Shown here piece by piece: positions 1 through 5,067 of a stretch of 5,283 nucleotides of DNA. Every line of letters starts with the position of its first letter. The stretch's first letter is position 1. The stretch is taken from the NCBI GenBank assembly GCA_046723645.1, contig JBKOUY010000045.1:1-5283 (forward strand). The letters are read 5' to 3'. The notes beneath the pieces are model-generated. The model did not search any database and was not told the origin of the DNA. It worked only from the letters and a program-made list of their open reading frames with translations. Both the position numbers and the translations under genes were made by a program. This DNA is from DASQUK01 sp046723645. GTDB lineage: Bacteria > Actinomycetota > Acidimicrobiia > Acidimicrobiales > VFJN01.

Positions 1-1097
1 GGCCCGTAGTGGCTCGACCACATGGTCCTGGTGACCTCGCCGAGCCGGCCGCCGTCGCCACGCACATCCACGGTCACGTCCTTGGAGGTCATTTCCCGCC
101 GGCCGCCGCCATAGACGTACGTGGTCGGCGACCCGGGGACGAGCTCGAGCCTGTAGGCGGTGAAGCGGTTGCCCGCCGAGACCGTGTGGGTCCACGCGAA
201 GTTCTCGGTGAAGCCGATGCCGATGCCGGGCAGTCCGGAGAGCTGCACCCCGTAGGCGTCGAGCTCGCCCGGGATCGTGAGGTGCACCTCCCAGAATCGC
301 AGCGCGCCCTCCCACGGGAAGTGCGGGTTGGCGACGAGCATGCCGCCGCCGTCGGCCGAGCGCTCCCCGCCGATCGCCCAGCCGTTCGAGCCGAGGTCGT
401 GCGGTGCCGGCACGACCGGAGCGCCCGCGGCCTCGGCCGGCGACGACGTGGTGGTGCCGCCGGCGCCCTGGGGCGGTTGGGCGCGGGCGATGAAGCCGGT
501 GATGGCCCCGCTGCTCGCGTGTAGCGCGACCGACCTTGCGTAGGCGTAGACCTCGACCGGCTCGAGCGGGCGGACCCATTCCTCGCCGGCGCACCATCCC
601 GCCAGGCCGTCGGCACCCACCTCGTCGAGCTGGGCGTTCCAGCCCGCCGTGAACGCCGTGATGACCTCCACCGCGTCGTCCGAGGCGTCCTCCCAGTCGT
701 CGGACGCCCGCTCGAGGATGCCGATCGCCTTCCAGGCGATGTCCGAGTCGACGTTGGCGTCGTCCTCGCCGGCACCGAACCATCGGGCGCGCTCGCCACG
801 GATCTTGACGACCTGATCGGCGAGGTCACAGGCGCGGTCCTCGCCGCTGGCCCACCCCTGGCCGAACGCCAGGTCGGCCGAGGAGTCGGCGCTGATGTGG
901 GGGACGCCGGCGGACGTGCGCCGGATCGTCGCCCGGTAGGTGTCACCGACGCCGACGACGTCGCGGGCGTCCTCGCCCGCCGCATCGTCCCCGTCGTCGT
1001 CGTCCCCGCTGCAGGCCCCGGCCCCCGCGACCAGGGCCAGCGCCGCCAGCATCGCCAGGACCGTGCGCCAGCCCGATCGCCCCCCCACGCGGGTCAT
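1..1097 (-). CDS. Secreted penicillin/aculeacin-type acylase (Ntn hydrolase, S45 family), 3' end missing
   Basis: The frame is open from the ATG at 1097 to the window edge: 365 codons, no stop. Such enzymes cleave the amide bond of acylated substrates (penicillins, acyl-homoserine lactones, lipopeptides) outside the cytoplasm; the substrate here is unknown. Residues 1-28 form a signal peptide (basic start, then LAMLAALALVAGAGA) followed by Cys29 and an acidic GDDDDGDD run, which suggests a lipoprotein, although Ala at -3 makes a weak lipobox. Residues about 45-205 look like the alpha subunit, and about 206-236 like a Pro/Ala/Thr linker. Autocleavage at Gly236-Ser237 (LGSNGWAIGG) would release a beta subunit starting with the nucleophile. 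Counting Ser237 as beta-1, NPHFPW places His259 at beta-23 and WTHTVS places Val306 at beta-70, matching the catalytic His and the oxyanion Val that I recall for PvdQ. The later oxyanion Asn lies outside the window. It is transcribed divergently from the pirin gene. The family is secure; specificity is not. Confidence 0.93.
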   Translation of the reverse strand, partial: MTRVGGRSGWRTVLAMLAALALVAGAGACSGDDDDGDDAAGEDARDVVGVGDTYRATIRRTSAGVPHISADSSADLAFGQGWASGEDRACDLADQVVKIRGERARWFGAGEDDANVDSDIAWKAIGILERASDDWEDASDDAVEVITAFTAGWNAQLDEVGADGLAGWCAGEEWVRPLEPVEVYAYARSVALHASSGAITGFIARAQPPQGAGGTTTSSPAEAAGAPVVPAPHDLGSNGWAIGGERSADGGGMLVANPHFPWEGALRFWEVHLTIPGELDAYGVQLSGLPGIGIGFTENFAWTHTVSAGNRFTAYRLELVPGSPTTYVYGGGRREMTSKDVTVDVRGDGGRLGEVTRTMWSSHYG

Positions 1098-1104
1098 CGG
1101 GCGT

Positions 1105-1113
1105 TCTATACCA
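1105..1113 (-). promoter_or_regulatory. Candidate extended -10 element of the acylase gene (leaderless)
   Basis: Read on the minus strand, the bases are TGGTATAGA, an extended -10 pattern (TGN followed by TATAGA). Seven bases separate it from the A of the acylase ATG at 1097, so a transcript would begin at or next to the start codon. No Shine-Dalgarno sequence lies before that ATG, which fits leaderless translation, common in actinobacteria. No convincing -35 hexamer is visible at 16-18 bases upstream. The call is inferred from position and sequence only. Confidence 0.4.
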
Positions 1114-1152
1114 GGCGGTGGGCGATGGCGCCCGCCGGGCATGTCCGGGAAT

Positions 1153-1168
1153 ACTTGCATCCGCAAGT
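1153..1168. promoter_or_regulatory. Perfect palindrome, probable operator between acylase and pirin genes
   Basis: ACTTGCATCCGCAAGT is a perfect inverted repeat: 6-bp arms (1153-1158 and 1163-1168) around a 4-bp spacer. It is AT-richer than its surroundings. It sits in the 98-bp divergent spacer, 27 bp upstream of the pirin ATG and 55 bp upstream of the acylase ATG. The size and symmetry suit a dimeric winged-helix or TetR-like repressor, and the position suits control of pirin first. No regulator gene is present in the window, so the binding protein is unknown. A short RNA hairpin is the alternative reading. Confidence 0.5.
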
Positions 1169-1185
1169 TGTTGCCCTGGGGGAAC

Positions 1186-1191
1186 AGGAGG
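1186..1191 (+). promoter_or_regulatory. Ribosome binding site of the pirin gene
   Basis: AGGAGG is a full match to the anti-Shine-Dalgarno core, four bases before the ATG at 1196. It decides the start: the same frame is open further upstream to an ATG at 1118, but that one has no ribosome site and would run through the palindrome. It is the only strong Shine-Dalgarno site in front of a complete gene in this window. Confidence 0.85.
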
Positions 1192-1195
1192 AACC

Positions 1196-2164
1196 ATGCC
1201 AGCCATCTCCGTTGACGACCCCCTCACGCTGCCGGTGGTGCCGGAGCCCGATCCCGCGACCACGACCGAGCGGCCCGTCCGCTCGGTGACGACCGCGCCG
1301 GCCGGCTTCGAGGGCGAGGGATTTCCCGTCCGCCGGGCGTTCGCCGGCGTCTCGAGCGCCGACCTCGACCCGTTCGTCCACATGGACCAGATGGGCGAGG
1401 TGGAGTACGCGCCAGGCGAGCCCAAGGGCACGCCGTGGCACCCGCACCGGGGCTTCGAGACCGTCACGTACATGATCGACGGCACCTTCCAGCACCGCGA
1501 CTCGACGGGCGGCGGCGGCCTCATCACCAACGGCGACACGCAGTGGATGACCGCCGGCGCCGGCATCCTCCACATCGAGCGCCCGCCGGACGAGCTGGTC
1601 GCCAGCGGTGGGCTGTTCCACGGCATCCAGCTCTGGGTGAACCTGCCCGCCGCCGACAAGTTCACGTCGCCCCGCTACCAGGACATCCGGGGCGGCCAGG
1701 TCACCCTGCTCCGCTCGCCCGACGGGGGTGCGGTGCTACGCCTGATCGCGGGCGACCTCGCCGGCTACCAGGGGCCGGGCGTCACCCATACCCCGATCAC
1801 GCTCGTCCACGCCACGGTGGCCCCCGGGGCGGAACTGCAGCTGCCGTGGTCGCCCGACTTCAACGCCCTTGCGTACGTCCTCGCCGGCCGGGGCACCGTC
1901 GGGTCGGCCCACCAGCCGATCCACAGCGGCCAGCTGGCGGTGTTCGGAACCGGCGGGCGACTGGTCCTGGGGGCGCGCGACGCGACCCAGGACGGCAACG
2001 CGCCCAATCTCGAGGTCCTGCTGCTCGGTGGACGCCCGATCCGGGAGCCGGTCGCGCAGTACGGACCGTTCGTGATGAACACGCGTGCGGAGCTCGCCCA
2101 GGCGTTCGAGGACTACCAGGCGGGCCGGATGGGGCAGATCCCTGCCGAACACCTCGGCGACTGA
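1196..2164 (+). CDS. Pirin family protein (cupin, metal-dependent quercetinase-like)
   Basis: A 322-residue bicupin of the pirin family. Bacterial pirins bind Fe or similar metals; some have quercetin 2,3-dioxygenase activity and others modulate partner enzymes, including pyruvate dehydrogenase (Serratia) and an acyl-CoA dehydrogenase (Streptomyces). The N-terminal cupin carries both metal-ligand motifs: HPHRGFET supplies His82 and His84, and ILHIE supplies His126 and Glu128, corresponding to His56, His58, His101 and Glu103 of human pirin. The second cupin spans about residues 165-285, and the family's C-terminal signature EPVAQYGPFVMNT is at 284-296. About 25 Pro/Thr-rich residues precede the domain and make it slightly longer than many homologues. 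No signal peptide is present, so it is cytoplasmic. It has its own strong ribosome site, a palindrome upstream and hairpins downstream, so it is probably monocistronic. The family call is very secure; enzymatic substrate versus regulatory role is open. Confidence 0.97.
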   Translation: MPAISVDDPLTLPVVPEPDPATTTERPVRSVTTAPAGFEGEGFPVRRAFAGVSSADLDPFVHMDQMGEVEYAPGEPKGTPWHPHRGFETVTYMIDGTFQHRDSTGGGGLITNGDTQWMTAGAGILHIERPPDELVASGGLFHGIQLWVNLPAADKFTSPRYQDIRGGQVTLLRSPDGGAVLRLIAGDLAGYQGPGVTHTPITLVHATVAPGAELQLPWSPDFNALAYVLAGRGTVGSAHQPIHSGQLAVFGTGGRLVLGARDATQDGNAPNLEVLLLGGRPIREPVAQYGPFVMNTRAELAQAFEDYQAGRMGQIPAEHLGD

Positions 2165-2174
2165 GTTGGATTCC

Positions 2175-2186
2175 GGCCCGCGGGCC
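2175..2186. repeat. 12-bp perfect GC palindrome after the pirin gene
   Basis: GGCCCGCGGGCC is self-complementary with no spacer and begins 10 bases after the pirin stop. In DNA it could be a protein site; in RNA it would fold only as a tiny tight hairpin. In a genome this GC-rich such a palindrome may be chance, so no function is assigned. Confidence 0.35.
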
Positions 2187-2202
2187 TTACACTGTATGGC
2201 TC

Positions 2203-2243
2203 CCGCCGGTCCGGCACAGTACCGCCTCGTGTCGGACCGGTGG
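2203..2243 (+). terminator. Hairpin 1 of the convergent junction, probable pirin terminator
   Basis: Arms 2203-2217 and 2229-2243 pair over 15 positions: 13 Watson-Crick pairs plus two G-U wobbles in the plus-strand RNA (2205/2241 and 2214/2232), around an 11-base loop. Read from the minus strand the two wobbles become C-A mismatches, so the fold favours the pirin transcript. It begins 38 bases after the pirin stop. No U-tract follows, as is common for terminator-like hairpins in high-GC actinobacteria, so actual termination is inferred. Confidence 0.6.
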
Positions 2244-2257
2244 AGGCCAAGCCGGGG

Positions 2258-2288
2258 AACTTCCGGGCGGGGAGGGCGCCCGGAAGTT
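2258..2288. terminator. Hairpin 2 of the convergent junction, probable bidirectional terminator
   Basis: The arm AACTTCCGGGCG (2258-2269) and its exact complement CGCCCGGAAGTT (2277-2288) form 12 perfect pairs around a 7-base purine loop. After a GGGG bulge, AGCC (2250-2253) can extend the stem with GGCT (2289-2292). The fold is stable on both strands and lies 31 bases beyond the esterase stop (at 2320) on the minus strand and 93 bases beyond the pirin stop on the plus strand. It therefore probably ends the esterase transcript and backs up hairpin 1. No U-tract is present on either side. Confidence 0.65.
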
Positions 2289-2319
2289 GGCTGGGCGGGT
2301 GCACCGCCGCGCAACCCGC

Positions 2320-3612
2320 TCAGCTCACCACCCGGTCCGAGAGCACGGCCTCGGCCGGGGTGACGCCGCCGTGCTCGCTGCGCACCACGGCAAGGAACCG
2401 TTCGACGGCGCGAACTGTGTGGTGGACGCGCACGGACGGCAGGACGTCGAAGGCGTGTTGGGCCCGGGGCAGCTCGGCGTAGGCGACCGGGTTGCGCGAG
2501 GTCGCACGTAGGGCGCGGACGAACGACCGGGCCTGCTCCACCGGCACCAGCACGTCGTTCGTGCCGTGGAGGACGAAGAACGGCGGGGCGTCGGGTCGGA
2601 CGTGGCTCAGGGGCGAGGCCTCGTCCCACACCGCCCGGTTGTCGGCGAGCCGGGAGCGCATGACCCGGCGCTCGAGGAACGGGACCAGGGCGCGGCCCGC
2701 CGACCCGTCCCGGTTCGCGAAGTCGTAGACCCCGTAGAAGGGGACGGCGGCGGCGACGCTGGTGTCGGCCTCCTCGAACCCGGGCTGGAAGCCGGAAAGG
2801 TCGGGTGTGAGGGCCGCCAGCGCCGCCAGGTGGCCCCCCGCCGATCCCCCGGTGATGGCCACGAACGACGGGTCGCCGCCGTGCTCGGGGATGTTGGCCC
2901 TGGTCCAGGCGAGGGCGCGCTTGACGTCGACGATGTGGTCGGGCCACTGGGCCCGCGGGCTGAGCCGGTAGTTGATGGTCACGCACACCCAGCCCCTCTC
3001 GGCGAGGTGCGCCATCAGCGGGTGCGCCTGTCCCCGCTTCTCCCCCACCATCCAGGCACCTCCGTGCACCTGCACCAGCACGGGCGCCCCGGCGTCGCTG
3101 GGCAGGTCGGCCCGGCGCCAGATGTCGAGCCGATTGTGGCGGCCATGGTCGCCGTACGAGAGGTCCCGGGCGGCGGCGTAGCGGTGGCGCATGCCGAAGC
3201 CGGACAGCAGCGCAGAGCGGCGGGTCAGGGGCACGTCCGGCCGGGGACTGAACGGCTCGGAGATCCGCTCGCGATAGTCCGGACCGAGCCCCTCCCGGAG
3301 CGCGCGCTCGAGCACGTCGTCCGAGCGGTCCGCCTCCCGCTGCAGGGCGACCAGCCCGGCGAACGACGCCGCCGTCAGCCCCACACCCAGCGCACCCCGC
3401 AGGCCACGGACGCCGCCGCCCCGGGCGGCCAGCAGTCCCACGACCGCCTGCAGGCCGAGCGTGGGCAGCGGCATCTCCGACGTCGGCACGCCCGACACGA
3501 ACTCGAGCGGCGACGCCGGGGTGGTGGCCGTCCGGTCGAACGGTCGCCAGGCCGCTGCCGTCGCCGTGGCCGCCACCACGCCCGACAGGAGGAACCGGTT
3601 GCGGGGGTCCAT
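2320..3612 (-). CDS. Membrane-anchored alpha/beta-hydrolase esterase (LipM/LipC/LipQ-like)
   Basis: A 430-residue carboxylesterase that probably hydrolyses short- to medium-chain acyl esters at the membrane. Residues 1-95 hold hydrophobic stretches (about 7-22, 54-63 and 74-90) that look like membrane anchors. The hydrolase domain begins near 150 (DLSYG, RLDIW). The oxyanion motif is HGGAW (183-187). The nucleophile is Ser257 in ITGGSAGGHLAAL, the acid is probably Asp353 in LHGTNDVLVPV, and the base is His386 in AQHAFD, so the triad looks intact. Length and an N-terminal hydrophobic region followed by HGGAW resemble mycobacterial LipM (about 431 aa), LipC and LipQ; that likeness is from memory. 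The start is the ATG at 3612: no good ribosome site precedes it, but a -10-like hexamer lies eight bases upstream. The gene is convergent with pirin and divergent from the membrane protein gene, so it is not in an operon with either. The fold is secure; the substrate is unknown. Confidence 0.93.
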   Translation of the reverse strand: MDPRNRFLLSGVVAATATAAAWRPFDRTATTPASPLEFVSGVPTSEMPLPTLGLQAVVGLLAARGGGVRGLRGALGVGLTAASFAGLVALQREADRSDDVLERALREGLGPDYRERISEPFSPRPDVPLTRRSALLSGFGMRHRYAAARDLSYGDHGRHNRLDIWRRADLPSDAGAPVLVQVHGGAWMVGEKRGQAHPLMAHLAERGWVCVTINYRLSPRAQWPDHIVDVKRALAWTRANIPEHGGDPSFVAITGGSAGGHLAALAALTPDLSGFQPGFEEADTSVAAAVPFYGVYDFANRDGSAGRALVPFLERRVMRSRLADNRAVWDEASPLSHVRPDAPPFFVLHGTNDVLVPVEQARSFVRALRATSRNPVAYAELPRAQHAFDVLPSVRVHHTVRAVERFLAVVRSEHGGVTPAEAVLSDRVVS

Positions 3613-3620
3613 GGCGCCTG

Positions 3621-3626
3621 ATGTTA
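3621..3626 (-). promoter_or_regulatory. Candidate -10 element of the esterase gene (leaderless)
   Basis: On the minus strand the hexamer is TAACAT, which fits the TANNNT pattern, and lies eight bases before the A of the esterase ATG. Transcription would then start at or next to the ATG. Upstream of the start there is only a weak CAGG, so leaderless translation is plausible. No clear -35 is seen. Confidence 0.4.
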
Positions 3627-3686
3627 AGGCCAGAGGATTTCAGCGCCACCGGCGGGGCCTTTGGCCGCCCTCGGGTGATTTCGGCT

Positions 3687-3708
3687 GATCGTTACCCGAT
3701 CGCCCGAT
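3687..3708. repeat. Small inverted and direct repeats in the divergent esterase/membrane-protein spacer
   Basis: GATCG (3687-3691) and CGATC (3697-3701) form an inverted repeat around TTACC. CCCGAT occurs twice eight bases apart (3695-3700 and 3703-3708). They lie upstream of both divergent genes and could be regulator half-sites, but arms of five to six bases can arise by chance. Confidence 0.3.
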
Positions 3709-3728
3709 ACCGGCCCCCGCTCCCCGGG

Positions 3729-3734
3729 TACAGT
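3729..3734 (+). promoter_or_regulatory. Candidate -10 element of the His-rich membrane protein gene
   Basis: TACAGT fits the TANNNT pattern and lies 34 bases before the ATG at 3769. A start about seven bases downstream, near 3741, would fall inside the palindrome at 3738-3752. No recognisable -35 is present at the usual distance. This is inference from sequence alone. Confidence 0.35.
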
Positions 3735-3737
3735 TCC

Positions 3738-3752
3738 TGCACGCCGCGTGCA
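3738..3752. promoter_or_regulatory. Palindrome overlapping the predicted start of the membrane-protein transcript
   Basis: TGCACG-CCG-CGTGCA is a perfect 6-bp inverted repeat with a 3-bp centre. It begins three bases after the -10-like TACAGT and ends 16 bases before the ATG at 3769. A repressor bound here would block transcription initiation. As RNA it would form a short 5' leader hairpin. Its position is suggestive; no binding protein can be named. Confidence 0.4.
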
Positions 3753-3768
3753 CTGATCGGGGGGCTCG

Positions 3769-5040
3769 ATGACGACGAAAGACGGCACCGTAGGGCGATA
3801 CCTCCACTGGCTCCTTGTTGCGTTCTCGCTCGGAGCCGGAGTCATCCACTTCGCCGTCAGCGGCGGCCACTTCGACGTCGGATGGGCACACGGGATGTTC
3901 TTCGCCGTCGTGGCGTGGCTCCAGATCAGCTGGGCCGTGGCGATCATGGTCCGGCCAACAAGGTGGCTACTCGCGGCGGCCGCGGCGGGCAACACCATCG
4001 TCATCGCGACATGGGCGATGTCGCGCCTCTGGGGCGTTCCAGTCGGGCCAGATGCGTGGACCCCCGAGCCGGTCTCGCTGGCCGACGGACTGGCGACCGG
4101 GTTCGAGTTCGGCATCGTCGCGATCTCCGTGGCCGTGCTGCTCCGGCCGGCGCTCGCACAGCAATCGGTCCGCCCGTCGCTCGGGATGGCGGGGATCGGC
4201 CTCACCGGCCTGGCCGTCGCCGTCGTGTCCACCGTCGCCCTTGCACCTGCGTTCGCGTCGGACCACCACGGAAGCGGGACCAACGGCGAGGCAGCTGCCC
4301 ATGCTCACGCTGGCGATGAAGCGGACACCGGCGGCGCTACCCACGATCACGAGGCCACCGCTACCGAAGGCGCGACGGGCGACAACGTCGAGGGCCACAC
4401 CAACGTCGTCATCGCCGCCGACGGCACATCGGCGTGCGAGCAGTCGGGCTACGGCAACGAGGGCAACGCCGGCCACGGCCACCGCGGGCCGGTGCCGTTC
4501 ACACCGCTCGACGCCAAGACCCGCGCCACCTTCGCGGCACAGGTGGCGCAGTCGAATGCGGTGGCAGCCAAGTACTCGACGCCCGCCGCCGCGGAGGCCG
4601 CCGGCTGGCGCCGGATCACTCCCTACGTGCCCTGCATCGCGGCGCACTACCTCAACAGCAAGCTGCTCGACGGCACGTTCGACCCGGCGAAACCCGAGAT
4701 CCTGCTCTACGACGGCACCGATCCCGACAGCCACCTGGTCGGGCTCAGCTACCTGGTCTTCACCGACCCCGACAACCCGCCCGAGGGCTTCGCCGGCGAC
4801 AACGATCCCTGGCACATCCACCGCCAGCTGTGCCTCGGCGGCGGCGGCGTGGTCGGCGACGAGAACACCACCCCGGAGCAGTGCGAGGCCCGCGGCGGCC
4901 GGCTCGTCCCGCTCAACAACCTCTGGATGATGCACATGTGGAACGTGGCGGGGTGGGACAGCCGCTGGGGGCTGTTCAGCTCCGAGCATCCCGATCTGGG
5001 CGGGAGCATCGGCGACATCAACGCCGCGCCGGAGGGCTGA
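3769..5040 (+). CDS. Five-helix membrane protein with His-rich linker and Cys/His/Trp-rich exterior domain, function unknown
   Basis: 423 residues. Five membrane helices are predicted near 11-31, 37-61, 66-89, 106-126 and 138-162. Arginines at 62, 65, 126 and 135 mark the inner loops, so the C-terminal 260 residues face outward. The helix pair GVIHFAVSGGHFDVGWAHG (24-42) carries His27, His34 and His41 near the outer face. Residues 164-240 are a low-complexity linker with nine histidines (HH, HAH, HDH, HGH). The final domain, about 244-423, has CIAAHYLN (289-296), PEILLYDG (309-316), WHIHRQLC (348-355), WMMHMW (386-391), and the protein has four cysteines (223, 289, 355, 372) that could form two disulfides. 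His293, His349, His351 and His389 are candidate metal ligands. From memory, both halves resemble separate uncharacterised actinobacterial families. Copper, zinc or haem handling is inference only. The start ATG has a poor ribosome site, a run of six G (3759-3764) four bases upstream. It is a single-gene unit, divergent from the esterase. Confidence 0.9.
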   Translation: MTTKDGTVGRYLHWLLVAFSLGAGVIHFAVSGGHFDVGWAHGMFFAVVAWLQISWAVAIMVRPTRWLLAAAAAGNTIVIATWAMSRLWGVPVGPDAWTPEPVSLADGLATGFEFGIVAISVAVLLRPALAQQSVRPSLGMAGIGLTGLAVAVVSTVALAPAFASDHHGSGTNGEAAAHAHAGDEADTGGATHDHEATATEGATGDNVEGHTNVVIAADGTSACEQSGYGNEGNAGHGHRGPVPFTPLDAKTRATFAAQVAQSNAVAAKYSTPAAAEAAGWRRITPYVPCIAAHYLNSKLLDGTFDPAKPEILLYDGTDPDSHLVGLSYLVFTDPDNPPEGFAGDNDPWHIHRQLCLGGGGVVGDENTTPEQCEARGGRLVPLNNLWMMHMWNVAGWDSRWGLFSSEHPDLGGSIGDINAAPEG

Positions 5041-5067
5041 CACGCCCGCCGGGGGATGGCAGCCGGG

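Noticed and set aside
89..985. A 298-codon minus-strand open frame inside the acylase gene
   Set aside because: Arg/Ser/Thr/Pro-rich without domains; the adjacent frame encodes the acylase with its nucleophile, catalytic His and signal peptide in the right places.
1120..1133. GGGCG-ATGG-CGCCC inverted repeat in the acylase/pirin spacer
   Set aside because: Five-base GC arms are expected by chance here, and it is much less convincing than the palindrome at 1153-1168.
1118..1195. An upstream in-frame ATG that would lengthen pirin by 26 residues
   Set aside because: No ribosome site precedes it, the added residues would be encoded by the palindrome and the Shine-Dalgarno, and the ATG at 1196 has AGGAGG four bases upstream.
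1435..2511. A 358-codon plus-strand open frame overlapping the pirin gene and the esterase 3' end
   Set aside because: Shifted frame of pirin with Arg/Pro/Gly-rich sequence that runs through the terminator hairpins and antisense into the esterase.
2566..3621. A 351-codon plus-strand open frame opposite the esterase
   Set aside because: Antisense shadow: no recognisable motifs and Gly/Arg/Val-rich composition, while the opposite strand has an intact catalytic triad.
1736..3649. A 637-codon open frame on the minus strand overlapping the esterase and the pirin 3' end
   Set aside because: It is out of frame with the esterase, is dominated by Arg/Pro/Gly/Ala, has no motifs, and runs antisense through the pirin gene and both hairpins. 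It is a GC-driven shadow.
3651..3669. A GGCC-TTT-GGCC hairpin with flanking pairs in the divergent spacer
   Set aside because: Only four contiguous pairs plus three after a bulge. It is 5' of both genes, so it is not a terminator, and it is within chance for this base composition.
3967..5043. A 358-codon minus-strand open frame opposite the His-rich membrane protein
   Set aside because: It mirrors the codon phase of the real gene; no ribosome site and no domain, and the plus strand shows coherent helices and conserved-looking motifs.
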